Shown here: positions 25,538 to 32,510 of the stretch, one piece after another | Position numbering within the stretch: the first letter of the stretch is position 1 | Layout: the number at the start of each line of letters is the position of its first letter | Assembly (NCBI GenBank): GCA_017626845.1 | Contig: JAGAHX010000029.1 | Coordinates: forward strand, 1-32,510 | DNA from: Bacillota bacterium | GTDB taxonomy: Bacteria > Bacillota > Clostridia > Peptostreptococcales > Anaerovoracaceae | Reading direction: 5' to 3' | DNA length: 32,510 nucleotides | The notes under the pieces: generated by a model | What the model was told of the DNA's origin: nothing | The model's input: the letters and a program-made list of their open reading frames with translations, nothing else | Database searches by the model: none | Program-made: the position numbers and the translations under genes

Positions 25538-27193
25538 CTAATGCAGCGCAGCTTCCGCTTTGTCCAGTCTTGCGAAGACCTGTTCTTTGCCCATGATCTG
25601 CTGGATGGTCCACAGATCCGGGCTGTTGCTTCTGCCCGTGAGCGCGATGCGGATGCAGTTGCTCACGTGGCCTACGTGACCCTTATATTGGTCCGGATTC
25701 TTCTTATAGTCTTTGGGTTTTACCGCATAGCCCAGATCCGCCGTAATGGCGCGGATCTTTTCGAACCATGCACTGTTGTCGTCTGCTTCGCTGTAGCCTT
25801 CCTTGTATCTCCGGAAGATCTCCCGGATGTCCTCCGCGCTGCATTCCGCAGGCATGTCCGTTTCCGGAGCGAAGGTCTCGTCGAAGAAATAGCTGATGAA
25901 CTGGAAGATCTGCTGCGCATAGACCAGGTCTTTTCTAGGCTTCTCACCGCCCCGGTCGATGTCGAAGATCCGCTTGGTCTTCTCGGGGTCAGCCTCCAGC
26001 AGATCGGCCTTTTCCGGCGCGTATTGCTTTGCCCAGTTCAATTCAAATTCGTAGATCTCCTCCGCGCTCTTTTTAGAGAGCACGTCCTTGGAGATATCGT
26101 TCAGCTTGTTCAGATCGAACAGGGTGCCGGAGCTGCTCATCTTGGACGCCTCGAAGGGGAATTCCTCCAGGGGCAGGTCCGGATTGGCCATCCGCCATTC
26201 CTCGTAGTCGGAGTTCAGGATGGTCATCAGGTATTCGCGCACCGCTTCGGGGAAGTAACCCAGTTCTTTATAATAGCCGAGGCCCAGTTCCGGGTCTTTT
26301 CTCTTGGACAGCTTGCGCTTGGTGCCGGTGGTTTCGTCCACCTTCATCAGGACGGTGTTGTGACAGTAGACCGGCAGTTCCCAGCCCAGCTTTTGGAACA
26401 GTTCCACGTGGATGGGCAGCGATCCGATCCATTCCTCGCCTCGTACGACGTGGGTGGTGCGCATCAGGTGGTCGTCCACCACGTGCGCGAAGTGATACGT
26501 GGGCAGGCCGGTCTTCTTCAGGATGACCACGTCCTGCTCGTTCTCGGGCATGGAGATGTCGCCCCGGATGGCGTCGGTCACGTGGAAGTATTTCGTCGGG
26601 TCACCGGTGGAACGCAGCCGCATAACAGGCACCTCGCCTGCCGCCAGCTTTGCCTCGACCTCCTCGTAGGACAGATCCCGGCATTTCGCGTATTGTCCGT
26701 AGATGCCCGGGTTTATCTTGTTCGCCTCCTGCATGGCGCGGATCTCTGCGATCTCCTCTTCGGTCATGAAGCAGGGGTAGGCCTTGCCTTCCGCCACGAG
26801 CTTCTTAACGAAAGTCTTGTAGATCGCGCTGCGCTCGCTCTGCCAGTAGGGGCCGTAAGAGCCCGTCTCGCCGTCCGCCGTCGCGCCTTCGTCGAAACGG
26901 ATGCCGAAGTAGTCCAGCGCGTCGATCAGCATGGGCACGGCGCCTTCGACTTCGCGCTTGTCGTCCGTATCCTCGATGCGCAGGAACGCTACGCCGCCGC
27001 TGCGGTGGGCCAGGCGCTCATCCGTGAGGGCGCCGTACAGGTTGCCCAGGTGGATAAAACCGGTGGGGCTGGGGCCCATACGGGTGACCATCGCACCTTC
27101 CGGCAGATCGCGCTTGGGATATCTCGCCTCCATGTCTTCGGGCGTGGTCGTAATGTCGGGGAACAGCAGTTCCGCCAGCTTCGGATAGTCCAT
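25538..27193 (-). CDS. gltX: glutamyl-tRNA synthetase
   Basis: A 551-residue class I aminoacyl-tRNA synthetase. The HIGH-type signature is GPSPTGFIHLGN (H48-L49-G50), and the KMSKS-type loop is KRKLSKRKD (294-298 KLSKR). RIEDTDDKREVEGAV and HVVRGEEWIGSLPIHVELF are also characteristic. An N-terminal extension of about 30 residues precedes the first strand, and the protein is longer than the common form of about 480-490 residues, as in a subset of clostridial enzymes. The ATG at 27193 is chosen because AAAGG is 10 bases upstream and the protein then starts as family members do; an in-frame start at 27229 lacks support. It heads the gltX-thrC-murC operon. Confidence 0.95.
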   Translation of the reverse strand: MDYPKLAELLFPDITTTPEDMEARYPKRDLPEGAMVTRMGPSPTGFIHLGNLYGALTDERLAHRSGGVAFLRIEDTDDKREVEGAVPMLIDALDYFGIRFDEGATADGETGSYGPYWQSERSAIYKTFVKKLVAEGKAYPCFMTEEEIAEIRAMQEANKINPGIYGQYAKCRDLSYEEVEAKLAAGEVPVMRLRSTGDPTKYFHVTDAIRGDISMPENEQDVVILKKTGLPTYHFAHVVDDHLMRTTHVVRGEEWIGSLPIHVELFQKLGWELPVYCHNTVLMKVDETTGTKRKLSKRKDPELGLGYYKELGYFPEAVREYLMTILNSDYEEWRMANPDLPLEEFPFEASKMSSSGTLFDLNKLNDISKDVLSKKSAEEIYEFELNWAKQYAPEKADLLEADPEKTKRIFDIDRGGEKPRKDLVYAQQIFQFISYFFDETFAPETDMPAECSAEDIREIFRRYKEGYSEADDNSAWFEKIRAITADLGYAVKPKDYKKNPDQYKGHVGHVSNCIRIALTGRSNSPDLWTIQQIMGKEQVFARLDKAEAALH

Positions 27194-27232
27194 ATGTCTT
27201 AAACCTTTCTTGTTCTCAAACTTAACCAATTT

Positions 27233-27261
27233 ATTTTATCAAAAAAGCATAGGGTTGAAAA
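27233..27261 (-). promoter_or_regulatory. candidate promoter of gltX-thrC-murC
   Basis: TTTTCA (27261-27256) and TAAAAT (27238-27233) are separated by 17 bases on the minus strand, about 40 bases before the gltX start. It matches four and five of six consensus positions. No T-box leader is visible. Confidence 0.5.
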
Positions 27262-27264
27262 CGG

Positions 27265-27298
27265 GGAAAAGAAACACCGCAGCGATTTCCCGCTGCGG
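27265..27298 (-). terminator. terminator of the M13 peptidase gene
   Basis: A CCGCAGCG/CGCTGCGG perfect stem (27277-27284 with 27291-27298) with a 6-base loop is followed on the minus strand by TGTTTCTTTT. It starts 17 bases after the stop. Confidence 0.8.
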
Positions 27299-27314
27299 CT
27301 GATGATCAGGCATA

Positions 27315-29651
27315 TTACCACACAGAGATGCGCTCTTCGGGCGCAAGATACATGCGGTCCCCTTCGTTCACTCCGTATGTCTCATAAAATTCGTCGAACT
27401 GCTGCACTACCGTATTGATGCGCAGGAAGCGCAGCGGATGTTCGTTATGGATCTCACCCCGTTCTTTCGCCAGCGTCGTCTGCATGCGCCAGAGCTCCAT
27501 ATGGCTGCGGAAGTAGGCGTCGTAATCGAAGCCGGGGATCCCTTCCGCGATCTTCAGGCCGATGGCCATGCCGCCGATATCCGCGATCGCTTCGCCCTGA
27601 ACGTTTTCTCCGCTGCAGGCATCATTGGGGAAGGTCCGGATGCTGTCAAAATAGTCCGCGACCTTCCTGGCCCGCGACTGGAACGCCGCGAAATCCTCCT
27701 CCGGCAGCCAGCCGCTGGGATTGTCATCCGTCGCGATCAGGTTGCCCTTCTTATCGTACTGGATGCCCAGCGGATCGAATCCGTGGGTAAGCTCGTGGCC
27801 GATGATCTCGCCCAGCTTGCCCAGTTTTTCTTCCTTTGGCATGTCCGGGCGGTAAACAGAGGGGTCCACAAATCCGGCCAGGATAAAAAACTGGTTAAAA
27901 CTACCGTAATAGAAGGCGTTGGTATAGGTGGTCGCGATCTCCGGACGCAGGTCGTAGCGCCAGTCGCCTTCGATCCGTTCCTGACCCGCAAAGGCACCGT
28001 TATGCCGCAGGCTGCTCGTGTGGATCTTCACGTATTCGTCCAGGAAGCATCCCTCCGGATCCACCGCCAAATAGGAACTGTCGATCAGCGCGTCGGGCCT
28101 CATGACGGAGAAGGTCATGCTGTCCAGCTTTTCCAGCGCTGCCGCTTTTCCTGTATCGGACATCCAGTCTTCGCCCTGCAGCATCTCCCGGAACGCGGCG
28201 CGGATCTCCTCCGCCAGTTCCGTCAGATCGGCGCGGACCTCCGCCGGCGCATAGTACGTCATGTACGCGTTCTCCTCCGCGACGCCCAGAGGGCCTCTGG
28301 GGCTGAGGAGTTCGGTCCGGCAACCGTCGGTGAGATGTTCCAGCGTTTCCTCATCGCGAGGCGCGCCTTCTTCGAAGCCATCCAGGCAGGTCGCCGCGTC
28401 GTAATCCAGGAACGCGCAGGCTTCCGCCGCCGTGTGAGCCAATACATAGCCCTTCAGCATGGGCAGGTTCTCTTCCGTATACAGCTCGTCCAGTTTTGCC
28501 AGGTATCCCGGGAAATACGCGCAGACCGTGCCGCCTGTGATGTTATAGGCGTTCAGCAATTCCCGCAGCGGGAAGCGCTCACAGGAGGCCATCACCTCAT
28601 CGAAGGGCAGAAAGTCTCCGGAGGTCTCCCCGTCCTCCATCCAGGCCAGGGGCAGCAGCGCATCTTCCATCGCGTAGCAGTCCGCCAAGACCTGCTCGAT
28701 CGTTTCCTCATCGTAGCCGGCCCGCTTCAGAACGTGGCTGGCCTTTCCGGAGAATTCATACCGGGAATCCTCCACGTCGCCGGGCCTGCCGGCATGGAAG
28801 GCTCTTGGCAGGACGGAGAAATCGTCCTCCGCCAGCTGCAGGGCCCAGCGAGACGTGTCCGTTACGTCCAACGTTACCGTAAAGCCGACCATGGTGCAGA
28901 ACGGATCCTTCGCAGGGTCCGCCAGGTAAGCCGACAGTTCGGAAAGCGAAGAAATGCCGCTGGCTGCTTCCAGATATTTTTTGACCGGGTCAACGCCGTC
29001 CGCGTCTCTGCGGTCCCAGTTCGTCGCCAACGCGTAGTAATCCCGCAGGCGCTGGACATCCTCGCCCTGGAAGTTTTCCGTATCCTCAAACATGGCCCTG
29101 CGATTTTCTTCGACGTTCTTTTCCAGATCGTCCGTGGCCCCACTGGTCTCCCCTGCGTACCGGATATGCTCTTCCGACAGCCAGTCGTAGTTGGCCGACA
29201 GATAATAGTCGTTCTTCAGGCCCGGGTCGCCCGTCTGCCATGCAACGCCGATGATGCCGCTGTCCGGCCACTGGCGGCCGTCCACCCAGGACAGGGCTTC
29301 CGGAGTTTCCGCCTCGCACAGTTTCGCCTGGTTGCTCTCTGCGTCGTACCGGTAGGCCTTTACTGCGCCATCCTTGTCCTTAACGAACAGTTCGGAGGTA
29401 CCGTCTTCGTCCGTATCCTGCAGCGAGTAGCTGGCGTCCGGATCTTCCGCCACCGCTTTGACCCCGGACAGATACATGATTTCTTCCGGACCGTACTCGT
29501 ACGCGCCGGCTGTAAGCACGATGCCTTCCGGATCCGTTTCCGGCTCTGCAGTGCCTTGCTGAGACGTTGTGCAGGCGGCAAGCAGCCCCGCAGACAGCAA
29601 AAAAATCATGCCGCTTTTCAGCAGCATACCCCCAAGTTTTTTCTTTTTCAT
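27315..29651 (-). CDS. M13 (neprilysin-family) metallopeptidase lipoprotein
   Basis: A 778-residue secreted zinc peptidase, presumably anchored by lipid at the cysteine of LLAAC (residue 27) after a basic, hydrophobic signal peptide. The zinc site is HELTH (619-623) with E687 in GEAIADIGG and D691. NAFYYGSFNQ is the substrate-backbone-binding segment, and the protein ends in the usual VW. The family cleaves small peptides outside the cell. Between the lipobox and the family domain lie about 110 extra residues that contain DTDEDGTSELF, like a calcium-binding loop. The ATG at 29651 has GAAGGAGAG 8 bases upstream. It is a single-gene unit with its own terminator and an unusual upstream region with three inverted repeats. 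Confidence 0.93.
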   Translation of the reverse strand: MKKKKLGGMLLKSGMIFLLSAGLLAACTTSQQGTAEPETDPEGIVLTAGAYEYGPEEIMYLSGVKAVAEDPDASYSLQDTDEDGTSELFVKDKDGAVKAYRYDAESNQAKLCEAETPEALSWVDGRQWPDSGIIGVAWQTGDPGLKNDYYLSANYDWLSEEHIRYAGETSGATDDLEKNVEENRRAMFEDTENFQGEDVQRLRDYYALATNWDRRDADGVDPVKKYLEAASGISSLSELSAYLADPAKDPFCTMVGFTVTLDVTDTSRWALQLAEDDFSVLPRAFHAGRPGDVEDSRYEFSGKASHVLKRAGYDEETIEQVLADCYAMEDALLPLAWMEDGETSGDFLPFDEVMASCERFPLRELLNAYNITGGTVCAYFPGYLAKLDELYTEENLPMLKGYVLAHTAAEACAFLDYDAATCLDGFEEGAPRDEETLEHLTDGCRTELLSPRGPLGVAEENAYMTYYAPAEVRADLTELAEEIRAAFREMLQGEDWMSDTGKAAALEKLDSMTFSVMRPDALIDSSYLAVDPEGCFLDEYVKIHTSSLRHNGAFAGQERIEGDWRYDLRPEIATTYTNAFYYGSFNQFFILAGFVDPSVYRPDMPKEEKLGKLGEIIGHELTHGFDPLGIQYDKKGNLIATDDNPSGWLPEEDFAAFQSRARKVADYFDSIRTFPNDACSGENVQGEAIADIGGMAIGLKIAEGIPGFDYDAYFRSHMELWRMQTTLAKERGEIHNEHPLRFLRINTVVQQFDEFYETYGVNEGDRMYLAPEERISVW

Positions 29652-29673
29652 TCTTAGATCTCTCCTTCTACAT

Positions 29674-29710
29674 GCTTTGACCATTTCGCCGCTGGACGTT
29701 TGGTCAAAGC
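29674..29710. promoter_or_regulatory. inverted repeat 1 upstream of the M13 peptidase
   Basis: The arms GCTTTGACCA (29674-29683) and TGGTCAAAGC (29701-29710) are perfect reverse complements around 17 bases. It would lie in the 5' leader if transcription begins near 29723. It shares the TTTGACCA core with two further repeats upstream. Confidence 0.75.
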
Positions 29711-29755
29711 TTTTTCTTTGACCTTTTTCATTATACTGAAATGGTCAAAGAAAAA
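29711..29755. promoter_or_regulatory. inverted repeat 2, enclosing a -10 element
   Basis: The arms TTTTTCTTTGACC (29711-29723) and GGTCAAAGAAAAA (29743-29755) are perfect over 13 bases. The 19-base centre contains TATAAT on the minus strand (29735-29730), the best -10 for the peptidase gene. No good -35 is present, so this promoter may need an activator or be blocked by a repressor at this site. Confidence 0.7.
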
Positions 29756-29786
29756 AACCCTAAAAACGCACAAAAACCACCATTTT

Positions 29787-29824
29787 CCTTTGACCATCCC
29801 GGAAATCAGCTATTTAGTCAAAGG
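29787..29824. promoter_or_regulatory. inverted repeat 3 upstream of the M13 peptidase
   Basis: The arms CCTTTGACCA (29787-29796) and TAGTCAAAGG (29815-29824) match at nine of ten positions around 18 bases. The core is the same as in repeats 1 and 2, but the flanking pairs differ. Confidence 0.65.
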
Positions 29825-30115
29825 ATCTCCACGGTTTCTCTATTCCCCGTATCCTTCTGCCCATCCTCCTTTTTAGTTCCTTTCACCAACAGTTTAATCC
29901 TGCAATGGTTCAGGGGTAATTTCCGAAAAACCGGCGATTTAAGGCGATTTTGACAGCGGAGTGTCGGTACCCGCCTGCCGGCCGTTCGTGCGCCTACAGG
30001 GCGATTTAACGGGTCAGAGGGGCCGCGAATGCCCAGGGTGAGGCAGCCTGCTTGACAAGAGAACGGAACTGTTTCAAACTGGATGTATCAGTCAAGGAAA
30101 GGAGACCATGAGATC
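29825..30115. other. non-coding gap before the small flavin-fold gene
   Basis: No convincing gene is present. The stretch holds three copies of GGCGATTT (starting at 29933, 29943 and 30000, two of them continuing with AA), a GC-rich patch, and a TTGACA at 30052-30057 whose -10 at the correct spacing (CAAACT) is weak. A short AT-rich frame at 29741-29953 overlaps the inverted repeats and does not look coding. Confidence 0.5.
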
Positions 30116-30508
30116 ATGAACGAAGCATATGAATTCTTAAAGAAATGCGGCACTTATTATCTGGCGACGGTCGACGGTGACCAGCCCAGAGTACGTCCGT
30201 TCGGCACCGTAGATCTGTACGATGGAACGATCACCATTCAGACCGGAAAGAGCAAGGATGTATCCAAACAGATGGAAGCGAACCCCAAGATCGAGATCTG
30301 TGCTTTCAATGGAGACGAATGGATCCGTATCTGCGCGAAGGCTGTGGCAGACGACAGTGTGGAAGCGGTCAGCCACATGCTGGATGCCTACCCTCATCTG
30401 AGATCCATGTACACGCCGGGAGACGGCAATTCCGTAGTCTATAAGCTGACGGATGCCGTTGCGACCATCAGCTCGTTTACTGCGCCGCCAAAGACATTTG
30501 AGTGGTGA
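30116..30508 (+). CDS. pyridoxamine 5'-phosphate oxidase family protein
   Basis: A 130-residue single-domain protein with the split-barrel flavin-binding fold. The start AYEFLKKCGTYYLATVDGDQPRVRPFG is the signature of this group; LYDGTITIQTGKSKDVSKQM and PKIEICAFNGDEWIRICAKA continue the barrel. Short members like this usually bind FMN, heme or F420 and act as small-molecule reductases or oxidases; true pyridoxal phosphate synthesis (PdxH) is unlikely at this length. The ATG at 30116 follows AAAGGAG at about 11 bases, a slightly long spacing. The gene stands alone on the plus strand. Its substrate is unknown. Confidence 0.88.
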   Translation: MNEAYEFLKKCGTYYLATVDGDQPRVRPFGTVDLYDGTITIQTGKSKDVSKQMEANPKIEICAFNGDEWIRICAKAVADDSVEAVSHMLDAYPHLRSMYTPGDGNSVVYKLTDAVATISSFTAPPKTFEW

Positions 30509-30524
30509 TTACACCCTTTTCAGA

Positions 30525-30744
30525 CAACACAAAGCCCCGCCCTATCGAGCGAGGCTTTGTGTTGTTGGTAGTGCCTAGGGGAGTTACGCGCATTTGCTGA
30601 CGCAAATCCGCCGGCCTGCGCGCGGCACGGCCGTGCTCGGCCCGGAAGGCTCCACCGGAGCCTTCCGCCCTTTCGGGTTCGACTCCCCTAGGCACATTTT
30701 CAGCCAAAACAAGACCCCATCCTATGGATGGGGTCTTGTTTTGT
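30525..30744. repeat. nested palindromic element with tRNA-Glu 3'-end copies
   Basis: From left to right: a hairpin (30525-30540 with 30549-30564, one mismatch); a minus-strand copy of the last 19 bases of tRNA-Glu (30566-30584); short palindromes including GCACGG/CCGTGC (30625-30636) and a 10-base stem (30644-30653 with 30657-30666); a plus-strand copy of the tRNA T-arm and acceptor end (30675-30695); and a second hairpin with a 15-base perfect stem (30706-30720 with 30729-30743). The two tRNA-derived pieces are inverted, so the whole can fold on itself through a 13-base stem. Open frames across it are artefacts of the symmetry. Confidence 0.8.
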
Positions 30745-30745
30745 T

Positions 30746-30819
30746 GGTAGTGCCTAGGGGAGTCGAACCCCTGATTCCAGCGTGAGAGGCTAGCGTCTTG
30801 ACCACTTGACCAAGGCACC
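30746..30819 (-). tRNA. tRNA-Glu (anticodon CUC)
   Basis: 74 bases including an encoded CCA. The acceptor strand GGTGCCT pairs with AGGCACT (first pair G-U), followed by discriminator A and CCA. The anticodon stem CTAGC/GCTGG encloses the loop CTCTCAC, giving anticodon CTC. The T-arm is the typical GGGGTTCGACTCCCC. A good promoter lies upstream, and a hairpin with a 15-base stem follows directly (30743-30706), though without a run of T. Confidence 0.95.
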
Positions 30820-30842
30820 GTATTCTGTTGAGAACAGTAAAT

Positions 30843-30871
30843 AGTATACACAGAAACGGTGTGCTTGTCCA
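30843..30871 (-). promoter_or_regulatory. promoter of tRNA-Glu
   Basis: TGGACA (30871-30866) and TATACT (30848-30843) are separated by 17 bases on the minus strand and lie 23 bases before the tRNA 5' end. It starts just after the stop of the LarA-like gene. Confidence 0.75.
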
Positions 30872-30892
30872 ATACTTTTTAAAAATTATTTC

Positions 30893-32185
30893 TTACTTCG
30901 TATCCATGCTGCCCAGCAGGTTGTTCTGCGCATCGAAGGGCAAAGGAACAGGCTCTGAGACGATCTCGATCTGCGGATTCTTGCGCGCTTCCTCCAGCAT
31001 CGCCTCCGAGATCTCGATATATTCCAAGGCCATGGTATTCCGGATGCGGACGATGCGCGGTGAGGATTTGTCGATGCCGAAACAGGTCCGGACCGCCATC
31101 TGGATCGCCAGCTTATCCGATTCCATCACCATGGGGATCTTCATAGTCTCCGTGATCTTATTGGTAATGGTGTTGGGATAGGTGGCTTCAAAATCCATCT
31201 GGTTCAGCATTCTTCTGGTGGTCACATCCGCAAGGCCGATCCCATTGGCATTGCCGTGGCTTGCTTCCGTAAGGGACAGCACAGCCACCCGCTGCGCATT
31301 GATCCCGCCGCTGGCGCAATCCGTACAGAACCGGCCGGAAATGTTGGGGTCCATGCCGTCTCCAGAGATATTCTTTCCGATCTCATCCACAACAAGAACA
31401 TCGCAGGAATCAAATAAAATGCGTGGCATATAAGCTTTTGCTTTCCGCAAAAGCTCCGGCTCCTTCTCGATGATCTCTTGCGGCGTGAGCGCATGCAGTT
31501 CCCGGGTCTTGTCATAAGCATTTTCCAGGATGCCTACGCCGAAAAGCACTTTCGAATTCTTTAGGATCGCCGTTCCAAATTTCGGGATGTTTTCCGCAAA
31601 CTTCTCAAAACCGTCTTCGTGTACGATGGATGCGCCGTACTGTTTCCCGAGGCCGATGGCCATCATCTTCATGAGGCCGCTTTCGTAGGGTCCGCGGAAC
31701 GCCGTATGGGGTTTGACCCGTCCAGCCACGATAATGCCGTCCGCCTCCGCGGCGTATTTATCGATACGCACGGGCTTTCCGTCCGGCGTAGTCCCGATCT
31801 GCACCGTTTCCATGGAGGAACGGATGGCGCAGCCTATCGACTCTTCCGTGATGCCGTAGCTTTCCAGGATCGCAAGCTGACCCTCCGCCGTCGCGCCGCC
31901 GTGGCTTCCCATGGCAGGCACCACAAAGGGCACGGCGCCTCTTTCCTTTACGAAATCGGCAATCGTCCTGATGATCAGAACGATATTCGCGACGCCGCGG
32001 CTTCCTGCGGTTATGGCAACTTCACCGCCTGCTGGGATCGTGTCTGCGATCGCGGGGCGCGAGAGCTGCTCCCGGATGACCTTTGGAATGTCTTCTGTTT
32101 TGATATGTGTGTCGTCAAAGATCTGTCTGATTCTTGCCATCTGCGGGATGGGTACATCCTGCAGAAGAGTTTTGATAGCGCCCAC
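30893..32185 (-). CDS. LarA-like (DUF2088) protein
   Basis: A 430-residue cytoplasmic protein of the lactate racemase-like family. The N-terminal half has ITAGSRGVANI and VPAMGSHGGATAEGQ (H95), comparable to the LarA catalytic/nucleotide region. GRVKPHTAFRGPYESGLMKMMAIGLGKQ (split here around H160, K173 and K181) and IVHEDG (H189) correspond to the lysine/histidine set that holds the nickel-pincer cofactor in LarA. The C-terminal half has SCDVLVVDEIGKNISGDGMD. LarBCE, needed to build the cofactor, are not in the window, and homologues act on various 2-hydroxyacids, so the substrate is open. The GTG start has GAGG 7 bases upstream. Transcription continues toward tRNA-Glu. Confidence 0.8.
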   Translation of the reverse strand: MGAIKTLLQDVPIPQMARIRQIFDDTHIKTEDIPKVIREQLSRPAIADTIPAGGEVAITAGSRGVANIVLIIRTIADFVKERGAVPFVVPAMGSHGGATAEGQLAILESYGITEESIGCAIRSSMETVQIGTTPDGKPVRIDKYAAEADGIIVAGRVKPHTAFRGPYESGLMKMMAIGLGKQYGASIVHEDGFEKFAENIPKFGTAILKNSKVLFGVGILENAYDKTRELHALTPQEIIEKEPELLRKAKAYMPRILFDSCDVLVVDEIGKNISGDGMDPNISGRFCTDCASGGINAQRVAVLSLTEASHGNANGIGLADVTTRRMLNQMDFEATYPNTITNKITETMKIPMVMESDKLAIQMAVRTCFGIDKSSPRIVRIRNTMALEYIEISEAMLEEARKNPQIEIVSEPVPLPFDAQNNLLGSMDTK

Positions 32186-32371
32186 TGTTATGCCTCACAT
32201 TCTATAAGTTTACATACTTGATCAGAGTTTCTTTTCATACTATAACACACGAAGAACAAAAAACGTTAATGCAATCTGTAAGATCAAAAAAGGCGGCCTC
32301 GAAAGGGATATCCAAAGTATTTGAGGGTCTATCTAAGCGGTAAATGAACTGACATTTGCCTTTTTTTCGTT
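32186..32371. other. gap between LarA-like gene and IS30-type end
   Basis: No gene is recognised. On the minus strand TATAGT (near 32240) could be the -10 of the LarA-like gene but lacks a good -35. The rest is AT-rich with no clear hairpin. Confidence 0.4.
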
Positions 32372-32510
32372 CGCAAATTGCAATAACAAGTTGAACCTTG
32401 ACAGTTGAATAGTCCATCAGGCAGCACAGGAGTAGATCCGGTCCAATTCCGCCTCGAAAAGCTCATCCGGGGTGTGGTAGCCGAGAGCCTTCCGTGGAAG
32501 CCCGTTACAC
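32372..32510 (-). mobile_element. IS30-family element, 3' end (continues past window)
   Basis: The segment contains the last codons of an IS30-type transposase followed by a non-coding tail with CGCAAATTGCAATAACAAG (32372-32390), the kind of terminal sequence such elements carry. The exact boundary is inferred from position and sequence character; the other end lies outside the window. Confidence 0.6.
32417..32510 (-). CDS. IS30-family transposase, C-terminal fragment
   Basis: Thirty codons and a stop read CNGLPRKALGYHTPDELFEA and then ELDRIYSCAA. LPRK-LGY-TP-ELF is the C-terminal end of the DDE integrase domain of IS30 transposases. The catalytic residues would lie upstream, beyond the window edge, so it cannot be told whether the gene is intact. 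Confidence 0.82.
   Translation of the reverse strand, partial: CNGLPRKALGYHTPDELFEAELDRIYSCAA

Noticed and set aside
27194-27276. T-box or other amino-acid riboswitch before gltX
   Set aside because: The space between the terminator and gltX is under 90 bases and shows no specifier loop, T-box sequence or antiterminator pairing.
27438-29657. Long plus-strand frame opposite the M13 peptidase
   Set aside because: It is antisense to a complete metallopeptidase with HELTH and GEAIAD motifs; no domain or ribosome site supports it.
29741-29953. Small plus-strand frame of 70 codons
   Set aside because: It begins inside inverted repeat 2, has no ribosome site and no recognisable domain.
30477-30872. 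Minus-strand open frame of 131 codons across the tRNA and its flanking palindromes
   Set aside because: It reads straight through tRNA-Glu and the inverted tRNA copies; the apparent peptide is a product of the repeat symmetry and has no ribosome site.
32235-32417. Minus-strand frame of 60 codons after the transposase stop
   Set aside because: It covers the terminal non-coding tail of the IS30-type element; no ribosome site or family resemblance.
1-32510. CRISPR array, prophage or classical defence system
   Set aside because: No spaced direct repeats, cas-like, phage structural, restriction or toxin-antitoxin gene pairs were recognised; the only mobile-element gene is the IS30-type fragment at the right edge.

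Overview
The window looks like the chromosome of an anaerobic, probably gut-associated, Clostridia-type Firmicute of moderately high GC. The grounds are strong AGGAGG-type ribosome sites, SpoVG, a Bacillus/Clostridium-like neighbourhood (spoVG-prs-pth-mfd ... SpoVB-like flippase-mazG-hup-rqcP), LAAC-type lipoproteins and an M13 peptidase lipoprotein. Almost all genes lie on the minus strand. SpoVT and YabP/YabQ, which sit in this neighbourhood in Bacillus subtilis, are not here; whether the organism sporulates cannot be decided from this window.

Layout. 1-590: AT-rich, palindrome-dense segment with a small XRE-type regulator, probably acquired. 591-1600: an ArsR repressor/SdpI-type membrane protein pair with a clear promoter flanked by two matching operators. 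1698-3857: two convergent lipoprotein genes sharing a terminator. 3993-7481: a three-gene sensory operon made of a 7TM protein that looks like a degenerate kinase, a histidine kinase, and a LuxR-type response regulator. 7533-12585: uvrB, rqcP, hup, mazG and a SpoVB-like flippase (genome maintenance, ribosome rescue, nucleotide sanitation, envelope lipid flipping). 12641-17113: a solute-binding lipoprotein, a hybrid histidine kinase with two receiver domains, and ThrH, inserted between mfd and the flippase gene. 17114-22076: mfd, pth, prs. 22246-27193: spoVG with its own promoter, then murC, thrC and gltX as one operon. 27315-29651: a secreted M13 metallopeptidase whose upstream region carries three long inverted repeats with a common TTTGACCA core. 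30116-30508: a small flavin-binding-fold protein. 30525-30819: tRNA-Glu(CUC) followed by a nested palindromic element built partly from copies of the tRNA 3' end. 30893-32185: a LarA-like protein. 32417-32510: the C-terminus of an IS30-family transposase running off the window.

How the parts fit. The core genes form the usual growth-linked block. The accessory layer is sensory: two multi-gene signalling systems (7TM/pseudokinase + kinase + regulator; solute-binding protein + hybrid kinase with no transporter), plus the ArsR/SdpI pair. ThrH (phosphoserine phosphatase or homoserine phosphotransferase) and ThrC (threonine synthase) could supply the last steps to threonine. The most unusual signals are the triple inverted repeat upstream of the M13 peptidase, the tRNA-derived palindrome, the kinase/pseudokinase pair and a probably leaderless flippase mRNA.
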